Notes under the pieces: generated by a model
Seen by the model: only the letters and a program-made list of their open reading frames with translations
What the model was told of the DNA's origin: nothing
The model's database searches: none
Position numbers and translations under genes: made by a program
Origin: Flagellimonas meridianipacifica
GTDB lineage: Bacteria > Bacteroidota > Bacteroidia > Flavobacteriales > Flavobacteriaceae
Length of the DNA stretch: 64,000 nt
NCBI RefSeq assembly: GCF_003001695.1
Contig: NZ_PVYX01000002.1
Span: 1,977,855 to 2,041,854 of the forward strand
Direction: 5' to 3'
Shown: in pieces, positions 46,587 through 56,211 of the stretch
How positions within the stretch are numbered: position 1 is the stretch's first letter
Layout of the letters: every line of letters starts with the position of its first letter

Positions 46587-48260
46587 ATGAAAACAAGTAG
46601 CAATGTACTATTCAGATTTTTAATTCCAGTACTTTTTATAGTAGCTGTAGCCTGCAGCAAAGATGATTCGGAAACTCTAGGTCCCGATGGGAATGGGGAG
46701 ATAGAGGAACTTGCCCCAACAATTACAACAAGTGAATTTGAAACGGACGAAGGCCAGATTGGCATTAGTATCAGCGCACGTGAAATTGCAAGAAAGGGGT
46801 ACAAACCGTTTACTGCGGTCATTTCCATTTCATCTTCCCCAGCTATCGAGGAAACTGTACCCTTTGATGAGTTCAACAATTTGGCAAACCTGTCTTTTGA
46901 GAATGACCAGCTTGACGATACCCTCGAGAATGAATTGAAGGAAGGTATCGCAGTTCAAGTAACCGTAAGAGATGAAACTAATGCAGTATTGGGCACACAG
47001 AGTTTTTCCAAGCTATCCTTTAAGGCCAATCCCGATGAGGAGGAAATCGATGCTTCCGGATTGGATGATTTATTCGCCGAGGTAAACCTGCGACCCGATT
47101 TGAAGTATTACATGCAATTAGTAGATAAGGATAACAATGTGATCGGTGCTCCATCTTCACAACGTTATCCAGCCACTGGCATCGACCCTCCAACTGATAT
47201 ACGACTGAGGGGAAACTTGAACTATTCTGAAGAACCTGATCTCTTGGAAAGGTTTACAACTTATTACTTCGAAAGGATTCCTGGCAATGAAGAATTTTTC
47301 TCAATTGCTGTACATGATGGGGACGATATTCATTACTTATATATGTTAAATGAGCAACTCTATATTCAAAGTAGGGGAAATCTAGCTGTAAATGGAGGTA
47401 ACACCAATGTTGCTGATTTTCCGGCGTATTGGTTCAAAATCGAGAAAGATGGACCTGGGTTGTTCAAGATAGTACCTCGAGGTACAGAAAACCCCTTGGT
47501 GGTATCTGGTAGCACTTTTGTAACTGCCAGTACTAGTGAACCAGATGAACCAAATTACTTTAGGATACTTCTTTTTGACATCGATTGGGACGTGCAGGTA
47601 ATAGATTCCCAATTTCTCAAACCCATAATGCCTCCATCTGCAACCAACAGTGCCTATAACAGCACTCTAAGAAACTGTAGTAGCGGCACTCTTACGCAGA
47701 CCATTGGCGAGACCACTTCCATAACCACAACACAAACTGCGGGTTATGAAGAAACCATGTCCGTTTCAACCACCAATACTGCCGGAGTGGAAGTTAGCGT
47801 GGAGGTAGCATATGAAGCAGAAGCCAAATTTTTTAACAGTGGTACCAAAAAATCTATTAAGGGGTCTGTTACTGGGAGCTATGAATACTCCAAAACAGCT
47901 ACTGAAACCAATACAAAATCGCGTAGTTTGAGTGCGGAGCAGTCAGTTCAGGTATCGGTTTCTAGAGAGTTAGGTGTCCCCCCTGGAACGGCAATTTCCG
48001 TTGCAGATATTTACCAACAATACCAAAACATAAAGGTTCCTTTTGTTCAGCGATTTATAATCTCGGGAAAATATCAAGATGACAACAGCGATTTGACAGG
48101 GCAAGAAATTTTGACACAGTTCGCGTTCAACAGTTTTACTGGCGTTGTAACCGAAGTCGGTATTGATTTCATTGAGGTAACTGTTCGGGGAACAACAATA
48201 ATAGATCGTCTCATAGAAACCTCTACGGAAACCAGGGATATTGCCAATGCCTGCAATTAG
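46587..48260 (+). CDS. Lipoprotein with a C-terminal aerolysin/ETX-MTX2-like region
   Basis: The product has 557 residues from the ATG at 46587; a GTG one codon upstream is also in frame. The lipobox ends at C23 (VAVAC), followed by SKDDSET, which fits a surface-export signal. Residues about 40-200 look Ig-like, and 220-345 look lectin-like with an internal repeat. Residues about 355-535 are rich in alternating Thr, Ser and Val (TLTQTIGETTSITTTQTAG, VSVSTTNTAGVEVSVEV), followed by VPPGTAISV and VPFVQRFIISGKY, the arrangement of aerolysin-type pore-forming proteins of the ETX/MTX2 family. The remaining cysteines, C364 and C556, bracket that region. The role as toxin, defence or predatory protein is inference. 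Confidence 0.72.
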   Translation: MKTSSNVLFRFLIPVLFIVAVACSKDDSETLGPDGNGEIEELAPTITTSEFETDEGQIGISISAREIARKGYKPFTAVISISSSPAIEETVPFDEFNNLANLSFENDQLDDTLENELKEGIAVQVTVRDETNAVLGTQSFSKLSFKANPDEEEIDASGLDDLFAEVNLRPDLKYYMQLVDKDNNVIGAPSSQRYPATGIDPPTDIRLRGNLNYSEEPDLLERFTTYYFERIPGNEEFFSIAVHDGDDIHYLYMLNEQLYIQSRGNLAVNGGNTNVADFPAYWFKIEKDGPGLFKIVPRGTENPLVVSGSTFVTASTSEPDEPNYFRILLFDIDWDVQVIDSQFLKPIMPPSATNSAYNSTLRNCSSGTLTQTIGETTSITTTQTAGYEETMSVSTTNTAGVEVSVEVAYEAEAKFFNSGTKKSIKGSVTGSYEYSKTATETNTKSRSLSAEQSVQVSVSRELGVPPGTAISVADIYQQYQNIKVPFVQRFIISGKYQDDNSDLTGQEILTQFAFNSFTGVVTEVGIDFIEVTVRGTTIIDRLIETSTETRDIANACN

Positions 48261-48290
48261 CGTTTCATTGATTTGAGTTAGTTAAAAGTA

Positions 48291-48320
48291 AAAGCCCCAG
48301 GAACCACTCCGGGGCTTTTT
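48291..48320 (+). terminator. Terminator after the aerolysin-like gene
   Basis: AAAGCCCC at 48291-48298 pairs with GGGGCTTT at 48311-48318, ending in a T-run at 48320. The stem begins 30 bp after the stop codon. Confidence 0.82.
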
Positions 48321-48470
48321 ATAAAATCAAAACCAACCTAAACATATGAGTTAACCAACTCAATATTTAAATAAAAATCATAGCAATTTTCTCTAGTAAA
48401 ACAACTACCCTAAAAAAAACCCTACCTCTTTTTTGATTTTTTTTGAAAAAAGTTGTTTTCTTGTCGGTTC

Positions 48471-49013
48471 ATGCAGTCTCTACTAGAAGAAATTACCGCG
48501 GAATTAAAACTTGGATTTACCAAAAAAGGACATCCCTTTCGCTACTTTAGTCTGGCTACTAAAGGTTTGGAAGATGATATAGGATTAAGAACCGTTGCCT
48601 TAAGAAACGTATCTCCAGATTTGAGGTGTACATTTTATTCTGATAGTCGTTCAAATAAAATCAAAGAACTAATAGAAGATTCTACCGTTAGCGCTCTTTT
48701 TCTGCACCCAAAAAAACTTTGGCAAATTACGCTTAAAGGAAATATAATTAGAGAAATGGACACTCAGGTGTTAAAAACCTATTGGAATGGAATTCCATTG
48801 AAATCGCGCAAAGACTACACTACAAAAACGGCTCCCGGCTCAAAGCATGTTGAAGGAAAACCCATAGAATATATAACAGATTCAAACCATTTTTCAATCC
48901 TCCATATTATCCCGGAACAGATTGAAATTTTAAAGTTGGAACGACCTAGCCATGTACGGGTACGTTTTTCAAAAACCGAGGGTGCTTGGTATAGCACAAG
49001 ATTAGTACCTTAA
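48471..49013 (+). CDS. Pyridoxamine 5'-phosphate oxidase-family flavoprotein
   Basis: The product has 180 residues from the ATG at 48471 (MQSLLEEITAEL); an in-frame TTG at 48453 gives a short extension and is less likely. The FMN-binding split barrel includes FRYFSLATKG and LRTVALRNVSPD and the SRSNKIKELIEDSTVSALFLHPKK segment. It belongs to the general PNPOx-like group of FMN-binding proteins, often labelled Alr4036-like, rather than being a proven PdxH. Its end overlaps bshC, which converges on it, by 12 bp. Confidence 0.82.
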   Translation: MQSLLEEITAELKLGFTKKGHPFRYFSLATKGLEDDIGLRTVALRNVSPDLRCTFYSDSRSNKIKELIEDSTVSALFLHPKKLWQITLKGNIIREMDTQVLKTYWNGIPLKSRKDYTTKTAPGSKHVEGKPIEYITDSNHFSILHIIPEQIEILKLERPSHVRVRFSKTEGAWYSTRLVP

Positions 49014-50603
49014 AATGGAAAAACAAGAATCCAAGGGTTTTAGACTTGCCATCAACTGTGGAATTAAATCCTCTCCCATTTCCAAATAGAGTTGAGAAAA
49101 ATTTGCTTGTCGTTCTTGAAGTGATTGATTCGGAAAAAGTTCATTCTGTAATTCTGCCATACGTACCACGTGGTCTTTTAGCTTTCTTTTTTGGGCTTTG
49201 AGCAATCTTTTTTCCAAAGTATCCAATCCCTTTTTCTGTTTTACTTCTTGAGCCTTAACAGCTCCCAAAAAGGTGGGGTCTGTATTTTTAGCCAATTCAT
49301 ATAAAGATTGAAACTGTTCTTCTAAATACTTCTTTTGAGGTCCAAAATCGATGTCTATATTAGAAACTTCCCTTATTTTCTTGTTGATAAAACTATGTTG
49401 TTTCATGAACAAATCAGAACTGTTGAGTTGTAATTTTCTAACCTTATCAGCTTGTTTTTGAGTCATTAACAATGCTGAGTTCCTTAACAATAGCATGGGA
49501 AACGTGACATCCAATTCATCAAAATAGGATTTGAGTTCCAACCAATAGGCCAACTCTCCTCCCCCACCTATGTAACAAAGGTTTGGCAGAATTACTTCTT
49601 GATACAAAGGTCTTGCAATCACATTGGGTGAAAAACGCTCTGGATATTTTGTAAGCTCGTCCCTCAATTCATTTGTGGTAAAAACAATTTCTGTGTTGTT
49701 TACCTTAAAAACTCCGTCCCCTTCAACAATTCGTTCGCGCAGGCCTTCCTCTAAATAGAAATAGTTAATTTCTCTTGGGTTTACTTGAATTTTATAGTTG
49801 GGAGAAATCTTTTCCAGTTGACCTATGGATTCTGAAACAGATTTAAACGGAATATTCTCAAAAATATCCTTTTGAGCAAAAGGAATCATAAGACGTTTCA
49901 ATTCGGAATCATCTCCGTCTACAATCACTAAACCATGTTGCCCAAACAATTCATTGACCAAAAAACGGGTGGCTTTGGCCAAATTGCCACTTTCCAAATA
50001 TGATTTTTGGAAGAGCTCCTTTAAACGTTCTGCTTGGATGGAATTTCCAAGTTTGTTGGTCCACGTTTTAAAAACACTGTCCAGTCCATCCATTTTCAAC
50101 CTGCCAACGGCTCCAGAGGCATCCACGTTCCATTGCACTTTTTGACCTTCAAAATTGAAAAAGTTTATTTCATCAAAATCGTGATCTTCGGCTGCCATCC
50201 AGTACACTGGAACAAAGTTGAAATCAGGATGTTTTTCACGTAGTTCAGAGACTAGATTTATTGTGGAAACTATTTTATACAGAAAATAGAGCGGACCTGT
50301 AAAAAGATTGAGTTGATGTCCCGTGACCACGGTAAAAGTAGTATCCTTCAACAGCAAATCAATATTTTCTTGTGTGGTTTCAGATACATTAAACCCTTTG
50401 TACTGACTCTTCAAACTTTCAACAAGTACAGATCTATGACTTGGATTGTAATTCTTTTGTTTTTCAAGAATCTGTGATTCAAAATTCTCGAGGAGTGGAA
50501 AACGATTGTAAAAGGGTTTGAGTTCTTCTTTTTGGTCTAGGTAATCGCAAATAAGCTGGGAAAAATAACCCGTTTTCCTGAAGGGTATACAATCTACTTC
50601 CAT
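49002..50603 (-). CDS. bshC: Bacillithiol biosynthesis cysteine-adding enzyme BshC
   Basis: The product has 533 residues, matching BshC length. The N-terminal block TTFTVVTGHQLNLFTGPLYFLYKI and the VPVYWMAAEDHDFDEINFF block are the family's hallmark, and the GAVKAQEVKQKKGLDTLEKRLLKAQKRKLKD region forms the helical C-terminal part. The enzyme adds cysteine to glucosaminyl-malate, the last step in making the thiol bacillithiol; bshA and bshB are not in this window. It indicates that the organism uses bacillithiol as its redox buffer. Confidence 0.93.
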   Translation of the reverse strand: MEVDCIPFRKTGYFSQLICDYLDQKEELKPFYNRFPLLENFESQILEKQKNYNPSHRSVLVESLKSQYKGFNVSETTQENIDLLLKDTTFTVVTGHQLNLFTGPLYFLYKIVSTINLVSELREKHPDFNFVPVYWMAAEDHDFDEINFFNFEGQKVQWNVDASGAVGRLKMDGLDSVFKTWTNKLGNSIQAERLKELFQKSYLESGNLAKATRFLVNELFGQHGLVIVDGDDSELKRLMIPFAQKDIFENIPFKSVSESIGQLEKISPNYKIQVNPREINYFYLEEGLRERIVEGDGVFKVNNTEIVFTTNELRDELTKYPERFSPNVIARPLYQEVILPNLCYIGGGGELAYWLELKSYFDELDVTFPMLLLRNSALLMTQKQADKVRKLQLNSSDLFMKQHSFINKKIREVSNIDIDFGPQKKYLEEQFQSLYELAKNTDPTFLGAVKAQEVKQKKGLDTLEKRLLKAQKRKLKDHVVRMAELQNELFPNQSLQERQANFSQLYLEMGEDLIPQLMASLKPLDSCFSILRY

Positions 50604-50735
50604 TTAAAAAATTGTAAAAAGCGTGCTAAAGATACTTTTCTTCTGTTTTACTACTCCTAAAAATACGTTAATTACGTTTTGTCATGGATAAGCTTCAGTT
50701 CCTTGATATTTAAAGGCCCTTCCTTATTTTATTGT

Positions 50736-50743
50736 TAGATTTG
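50736..50743 (+). promoter_or_regulatory. Candidate -7 promoter element for the M14 peptidase gene
   Basis: TAGATTTG at 50736-50743 matches TAnnTTTG perfectly and ends 20 bp before the ATG at 50764. A TTTA at about 50709 is the best available -33 candidate, with a longer than usual spacer. Confidence 0.4.
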
Positions 50744-50763
50744 GTTGTATACAAAACTGTTGC

Positions 50764-53208
50764 ATGAAAAAAGCTCTACAATTTGCCATTTTATTCTTTT
50801 TTCTTTCCGTTCACTCCCAGAAGTTAAAATCGCCTTCAACTTTTTTGGGATACGAGCTAGGTTCTCAATTTTCTCGACATCATGAAGTTGTAGATTATTA
50901 CAAGTATCTGTCGGAAGAGGTGCCAAATCAGATAAAATTGATTACCTACGGGAAAACAAACGAAAGAAGACCCTTGTTGCTGGCCTATGTAAGTTCTCCT
51001 GAGAATATGGCCAATCTTGAAAACATTCGCAAAGAGCATTTGTTGGCTACCGAAGGAAATGGCAATTCTTCAAAAGCCATTGTTTGGTTAAGCTATAACG
51101 TTCACGGTAATGAAAGTGTGGGTACGGAAGCCTCTATGCAGACCATTTATGAACTGCTGACAACTAAAAAAGACTTTCTGAAAAATACAATTGTCATCAT
51201 TGATCCATGTATCAACCCCGATGGACGTGATCGCTACGTGAATTGGTATCAACAATTTAAGAATGCTCCACACCAGTTGGACCCTGACAGTAAGGAACAC
51301 CATGAAGGTTGGCTGACAGGGCGAAGTAACCACTACATGTTTGATTTGAACAGGGATTGGGCTTGGTTAACACAAAAGGAAAGTCAACAGAGAATAAAAA
51401 TCTTTAATCAATGGTTACCTCATATACATGCCGATTTTCATGAACAAGGTGTTGACAACCCTTACTTTTTTGCTCCAGCTGCAGAACCTTATCATGAGGT
51501 CATCACCAAATTTCAACGCGATTTTCAAGTAACCATAGGTAAAAACCATGCCAAATACTTTGATGCAAACGGTTGGTCCTATTTTACAAAAGAAGTGTTC
51601 GACCTGTTCTATCCTAGCTATGGAGATACCTATCCCACATATAATGGTGGTATTGGACTGACCTATGAACAAGGGGGTAGCGGCAGGGCTGGTCTATCTG
51701 TGACTACTGGCACAGGAGACACGCTGACTTTAAGGGATAGGCTATCCCATCATCTTACTACGGGACTTTCAACAGTGGAAGTATCTTCAAAAAACGCAGA
51801 AAAATTGAATGAAGAGTTTAGAAAATTCTACCGGAACAAAAACTTTAAATACAAGAGCTATGTTTTAAGCGGCAATGAAGATAATATAGAAGCACTAAAA
51901 AACCTGTTGGCCAAGCATGAAATACAATTTGGTAACGTCGAAAAAGGAGTGGTAAAAGGATATGACTATAAGACGGGAAATACAGGAAGCATGGCCATAT
52001 CCGAAAATAGCATGGTGGTATCCACAAACCAACCTAAGGGCACCCTAGTCAAGGTTTTGTTTGAACCCAAGGCAAAACTAAGCGACTCCTTAACATACGA
52101 TATTACGGCCTGGTCCCTGCCCTACGCTTACGGTTTGAAAGCTATTGCATCACCAAATTTAGTGGAGGCTCAAAATCAAAATGAGATTGGTTCTTTTGCC
52201 AAGATAGAGGCAAATCGATATGCGTATGTAACTGACTGGAATAGCATGAAAGATGCACGTTTTCTGGCAGATTTGTTAAAAAAAGGAATTCGAGTTCGTA
52301 AAACCAATCATCCGTTTTCAATGAATGGCAAGTTTTTCGAAAGGGGAAGTCTAATAATTACTTCGGAAGACAATAAAAACAAAAATGGTTTTCTTTCCAT
52401 TTTGAAAGAAGTCTCCAAGACACATAAAAAAGAGATTACCAATACTTCATCTGGATTTGTGGAGTCCGGTAAAGATTTTGGTTCCTCTACGGTCGAAATG
52501 ATTGAAAAACCAACTATAGCTGTCCTCTCTGGAAGTCCTACTTCCACGTACCGCTTTGGGGAAATATGGCACTTTTTTGAACAACAACTAGTATATCCTG
52601 TTAGTGTGCTGGGGAGCGATTATTTTAAATCTATTGACCTAAATAAATACACAATTCTCATAGTACCAGATGGCAATTACGAAACATTTTTTAATGAAAA
52701 ACAGTTAAAAAAACTAACTGATTGGGTCAGAAATGGTGGTAAGTTGATTTCTATGGGAAGCGCTATTCAAGCCATTGGTATGGAAAAAGGTTTATCCATA
52801 AAAGTAAAGGAAAACAAGGATTCTACTAATAGAGCACCAAAACTTCATAAAAACATCCAAAGAGAGCGAATTAAGAATGCAATTACAGGTGCAATTTTTA
52901 AAACCAAGGTAGATAATACGCATCCCCTGGCGTATGGTTATGATACAGATTACTTCACACTAAAACTAGGTAGTACGAGTTATGACTATCTAAAGTCTGG
53001 AAACGTTGCATTCATTGAGAACAATACCAAACCAATTTCAGGTTTTGCAGGAAGCAAGACCCAAAAAAAGCTAAGAAACTCGCTGGTTTTTGGCGTCGAA
53101 TCTTTAGGTAAGGGGCAAGTAATATATATGGCCGATAACCCTTTGTTCCGAGGTTTTTGGGAAAATGGAAAACTCTTCTTTGTCAACGCATTATTCATGG
53201 TGGACTAA
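50764..53208 (+). CDS. Exported M14-family zinc carboxypeptidase
   Basis: The product has 814 residues with a signal peptide (FAILFFFLSVHSQ). The M14 peptidase domain covers about residues 25-340. Zinc ligands are H114 and E117 in YNVHGNESVG and the histidine in IHADFHEQG (H222 or H226). The NPDGRDR block follows the family. The C-terminal half contains a second, glutamine-amidotransferase-like domain (KPTIAVLSGSPTS, YTILIVPDGNYETFF), common in Bacteroidota members. Extracytoplasmic peptide degradation is the probable role. It is divergent from bshC, 160 bp away. Confidence 0.9.
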   Translation: MKKALQFAILFFFLSVHSQKLKSPSTFLGYELGSQFSRHHEVVDYYKYLSEEVPNQIKLITYGKTNERRPLLLAYVSSPENMANLENIRKEHLLATEGNGNSSKAIVWLSYNVHGNESVGTEASMQTIYELLTTKKDFLKNTIVIIDPCINPDGRDRYVNWYQQFKNAPHQLDPDSKEHHEGWLTGRSNHYMFDLNRDWAWLTQKESQQRIKIFNQWLPHIHADFHEQGVDNPYFFAPAAEPYHEVITKFQRDFQVTIGKNHAKYFDANGWSYFTKEVFDLFYPSYGDTYPTYNGGIGLTYEQGGSGRAGLSVTTGTGDTLTLRDRLSHHLTTGLSTVEVSSKNAEKLNEEFRKFYRNKNFKYKSYVLSGNEDNIEALKNLLAKHEIQFGNVEKGVVKGYDYKTGNTGSMAISENSMVVSTNQPKGTLVKVLFEPKAKLSDSLTYDITAWSLPYAYGLKAIASPNLVEAQNQNEIGSFAKIEANRYAYVTDWNSMKDARFLADLLKKGIRVRKTNHPFSMNGKFFERGSLIITSEDNKNKNGFLSILKEVSKTHKKEITNTSSGFVESGKDFGSSTVEMIEKPTIAVLSGSPTSTYRFGEIWHFFEQQLVYPVSVLGSDYFKSIDLNKYTILIVPDGNYETFFNEKQLKKLTDWVRNGGKLISMGSAIQAIGMEKGLSIKVKENKDSTNRAPKLHKNIQRERIKNAITGAIFKTKVDNTHPLAYGYDTDYFTLKLGSTSYDYLKSGNVAFIENNTKPISGFAGSKTQKKLRNSLVFGVESLGKGQVIYMADNPLFRGFWENGKLFFVNALFMVD

Positions 53209-53302
53209 TTCTTTGAAGGTATTCCTAAACAAAAAACTTAAATTTTTCATAAAACACTATCCACACTCCGTAAGGCAAGACAGTCTTAGTCAGACTATAT
53301 GG

Positions 53303-53310
53303 TATCTTTG
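53303..53310 (+). promoter_or_regulatory. Candidate -7 element upstream of the 53429 gene
   Basis: TATCTTTG at 53303-53310 matches TAnnTTTG perfectly. It lies about 120 bp before the chosen ATG at 53429 (70 bp before the alternative start at 53381), so the mRNA would have a long leader. No clear -33 box is visible. Confidence 0.35.
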
Positions 53311-53428
53311 AAAGCTGATTGATTAAAATATCAAAAAGTAGGTGATTCATGGCAAAATCAATGCATACGTATAGCCTATATTGTTAAAAATCATTAACTT
53401 AGAAAGGATAGTTTCAAAAACAATCGTT

Positions 53429-54745
53429 ATGAATAATTGGAAAGTAAAAAGCAGTGCAAACCTTCAAAAATTGACTGTATTCGCATTTAGTTTCTTTGTT
53501 TCCCTGGGTTCCGCTTTGGCCCTCCAACAAAATCAGGAAGAAGATTTTAAACAATTTAGAGGTGAAGTGATTGATTCTTCCACCAAAAAACCTTTGGTAT
53601 TTGCAACCTTGTCTTTAGAGGAAACCAATATCAGCACCATTACCAACACGGAGGGTGAGTTTCTTCTAAAGATTCCTAAAGATAAAGCTAGTGGCACCCT
53701 TATTGTGTCATTTTTGGGATATCAAAGCAAATCCATTCCCCTAAGCGACCTTAAACCCAATAAGAACAAAATTGCGCTTAACATTTCAGTAACCCAACTT
53801 TTGGAAGTAAACATAAACGCCCCTAAAGATGCTAGGGCTTTGGTGAGGGAAACACTTGCGAGAAAAGGGACAAATTATTTTGATGACCCTACTCTAATGA
53901 CTGCATTCTACAGAGAGACCATCAAGAAAAGAAGAAAGAACGTTTCTCTTTCAGAAGCTGTGGTAAATATCTACAAAACACCTTACAACTCAGTTAGAAA
54001 GGATGCCCTAGAGCTATATAAAGCCAGAAAAAGTACGGACTATAGTAGATTGGACACGGTGGCTTTAAAACTACAGGGAGGGCCGTTCAATGCCCTATAT
54101 GTTGATATCATGAAATATCCTGAATATATCTTTGCCGATGAGTTGTTCGAATACTATGAGTTTTCGTTTGCCCGCTCTACACGAATCAACGACAAATTGA
54201 TTTACGTAATCGAATTCAACCAAAGACAAAGCGTTGAAGAGCCACTTTACCAAGGCGAACTCTTTATAGACGTAGAGAATAAGATTCTTACCAGCGCAAT
54301 TTATACACTAAACATTACCAATAGAGAAAAGGCATCGAGACTTTTTGTAAGAAGAAAACCTGCAAAAGTAGACGTTTGGCCCACGGAGGTTGCCTATAGG
54401 GTTGATTATCGGGAAAAAGATGGTAAATGGTATTACGGGTATAGTAATGTGCTTATGGAGTTTAAAGTGGACTGGAAGGATAGACTTTTTAACTCGGTGT
54501 ATAGCATGACTGCAGAAATGGCCGTTACAGACTGGGAAAAAAATAGCACGGGAGAATTACCAAAGAATAGAGAGCGTATAAAAAAGTCAATCATATTGGG
54601 AGATGAGGCCTTGGGCTTTTCTGATCCTGATTTCTGGGGAGAATACAACATCATTGAACCTGAAAAATCGATTGAATCCGCTATCAAGAAAATTCAGAGG
54701 CAACTTAGACGGTCAAAACCAAAAAGTGGTACTTCGGCTCCTTAA
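53429..54745 (+). CDS. Exported carboxypeptidase-like regulatory-domain protein
   Basis: The product has 438 residues from the ATG at 53429 (MNNWKVKSS); a longer reading from 53381 adds 16 residues ahead of the signal. A signal peptide ends near SALALQ. Residues about 35-115 form a carboxypeptidase-like regulatory domain (FRGEVIDSSTKKPLVFATLSL, FLGYQSKSIPL). The remaining part is a beta-rich region with VWPTEVAYRVDYREKDGKWYYG, typical of outer-membrane-associated proteins in Bacteroidota. The function is unknown, but the family is tied to the cell surface. It faces rocD across a shared terminator. Confidence 0.82.
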   Translation: MNNWKVKSSANLQKLTVFAFSFFVSLGSALALQQNQEEDFKQFRGEVIDSSTKKPLVFATLSLEETNISTITNTEGEFLLKIPKDKASGTLIVSFLGYQSKSIPLSDLKPNKNKIALNISVTQLLEVNINAPKDARALVRETLARKGTNYFDDPTLMTAFYRETIKKRRKNVSLSEAVVNIYKTPYNSVRKDALELYKARKSTDYSRLDTVALKLQGGPFNALYVDIMKYPEYIFADELFEYYEFSFARSTRINDKLIYVIEFNQRQSVEEPLYQGELFIDVENKILTSAIYTLNITNREKASRLFVRRKPAKVDVWPTEVAYRVDYREKDGKWYYGYSNVLMEFKVDWKDRLFNSVYSMTAEMAVTDWEKNSTGELPKNRERIKKSIILGDEALGFSDPDFWGEYNIIEPEKSIESAIKKIQRQLRRSKPKSGTSAP

Positions 54746-54770
54746 TTGAAGTATTGATAATTAAAAAACA

Positions 54771-54794
54771 AAAAAGCCCCAGAAGGGGCTTTTT
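54771..54794. terminator. Bidirectional terminator between the 53429 gene and rocD
   Basis: AAAAAGCCCC at 54771-54780 pairs perfectly with GGGGCTTTTT at 54785-54794 around a four-base loop. The A-run and T-run flank the stem on both sides, so it serves both convergent genes. Confidence 0.88.
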
Positions 54795-56072
54795 CTATTT
54801 TTCAAACTCCTTTAGTGTCTTTGCAATAATGGAAATACATTCTAGCAATTGTTCCTTGGTCATGACCAAAGGAGGGGCGAATCGTATAATGTTGCCATGG
54901 GTTGGTTTCGCGAGCAGTCCGTTTTCCTTTAAGGCCATACATATGTCCCAAGCAGTAGAGCTATCTTCCGAATCATCAATCACTATTGCGTTCAAAAGCC
55001 CTTTCCCACGAACCAAGCGTACTAAATCAGTCTGTTGGACCAGTTTTTCCATCTCATTCCTGAAAATTTTACCCAACTCATCCGCATTTTCAGCAAGGCG
55101 CTCTTCTTTAACTACCTCAAGGGCAGCCATGGCCACTGCACAAGAAAGAGGATTTCCCCCAAAGGTCGAACCATGATTGCCTGGTCTAATAACCTCCATA
55201 ATCTCATTATTGGCCAATACAGCAGATACCGGTAAAACTCCACCTGAAATGGCTTTACCCAAAATTAAAACATCAGGTTTTACATCTGGGACGCCAGAAC
55301 AGTTTTTATCGAGACACAAGCAGTTCCCACATGATGCCAATAACCTCCCTGTACGTGCGATTCCTGTTTGTACTTCATCCGCCATGAACAGGACATTTTT
55401 GGACTTGCAGAGGTCGAAGGCTTCCTTAATATAATTTTCATCCGGAACGTATACTCCAGCTTCACCCTGAATGGGTTCTACCAAAAATGCAGCAATATTT
55501 TCATCCTTTAAAACCTCTTGAAGAGCGTTAATATCATTATACCTAATAGAGATTATACCGGGAGTAAAAGGTCCGAAGTTCTCAGTTGCTATTGGGTCAT
55601 TTGAAGCAGAAATGATTGAAATGGTACGTCCGTGAAAATTATTCTGACAAACCACAATTTTTGCCTGGTTCGCTGGAATCCCCTTTTTTTCATATCCCCA
55701 TTTTCGTGCCAGCTTGATTGCGGTTTCTACAGCCTCCGCACCAGTATTCATAGGCAAAAGCTTATCGAATCCAAAAAACCTGGTAGCAAATTCCTCGTAT
55801 TTTCCGAGCATATCGTTATAGAAAGCCCTGGAGGTCAACGTAAGATTCTCTGCTTGATTTTTTAAGGCTTCAATAATCTTTGGGTGACAATGCCCTTGAT
55901 TCACAGCGGAATATGCCGATAAAAAATCATAGTACTTTCTGCCTTCTACATCCCATACGTAAACACCTTCACCCTTACTAAGAACCACCGGAAGTGGGTG
56001 GTAGTTTTGTGCTCCGTACTTGTTTTCTAAATCTATCGCCTGTTGCGATGTCAAATGTTCTAAAACAGCCAT
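54795..56072 (-). CDS. rocD: Ornithine--oxo-acid aminotransferase
   Basis: The product has 425 residues, the normal class-III aminotransferase length. Motifs are [26 protein letters not shown] near the N-terminus, the PLP contacts in [18 protein letters not shown], the D in [11 protein letters not shown] and the PLP-binding lysine in [10 protein letters not shown]. It transfers the delta-amino group of ornithine to 2-oxoglutarate, linking arginine and proline metabolism. Other class-III aminotransferases are similar, but the N-terminal [14 protein letters not shown] favours RocD. It stands alone, with its end shared by a bidirectional terminator. Confidence 0.92.
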   Translation of the reverse strand: MAVLEHLTSQQAIDLENKYGAQNYHPLPVVLSKGEGVYVWDVEGRKYYDFLSAYSAVNQGHCHPKIIEALKNQAENLTLTSRAFYNDMLGKYEEFATRFFGFDKLLPMNTGAEAVETAIKLARKWGYEKKGIPANQAKIVVCQNNFHGRTISIISASNDPIATENFGPFTPGIISIRYNDINALQEVLKDENIAAFLVEPIQGEAGVYVPDENYIKEAFDLCKSKNVLFMADEVQTGIARTGRLLASCGNCLCLDKNCSGVPDVKPDVLILGKAISGGVLPVSAVLANNEIMEVIRPGNHGSTFGGNPLSCAVAMAALEVVKEERLAENADELGKIFRNEMEKLVQQTDLVRLVRGKGLLNAIVIDDSEDSSTAWDICMALKENGLLAKPTHGNIIRFAPPLVMTKEQLLECISIIAKTLKEFEK

Positions 56073-56211
56073 TTTAAATGTGTTTATATTAATAAAATAA
56101 CCATTCCTGCTGTACCTTTATCCTTTCGAAGTCTCGAAAATTCAGCGTGGGAGAGAAATCATCCCTAGTAGAGTTGTAAAAGTATAAAATATGGCGAAAT
56201 GTAGAAAACAC

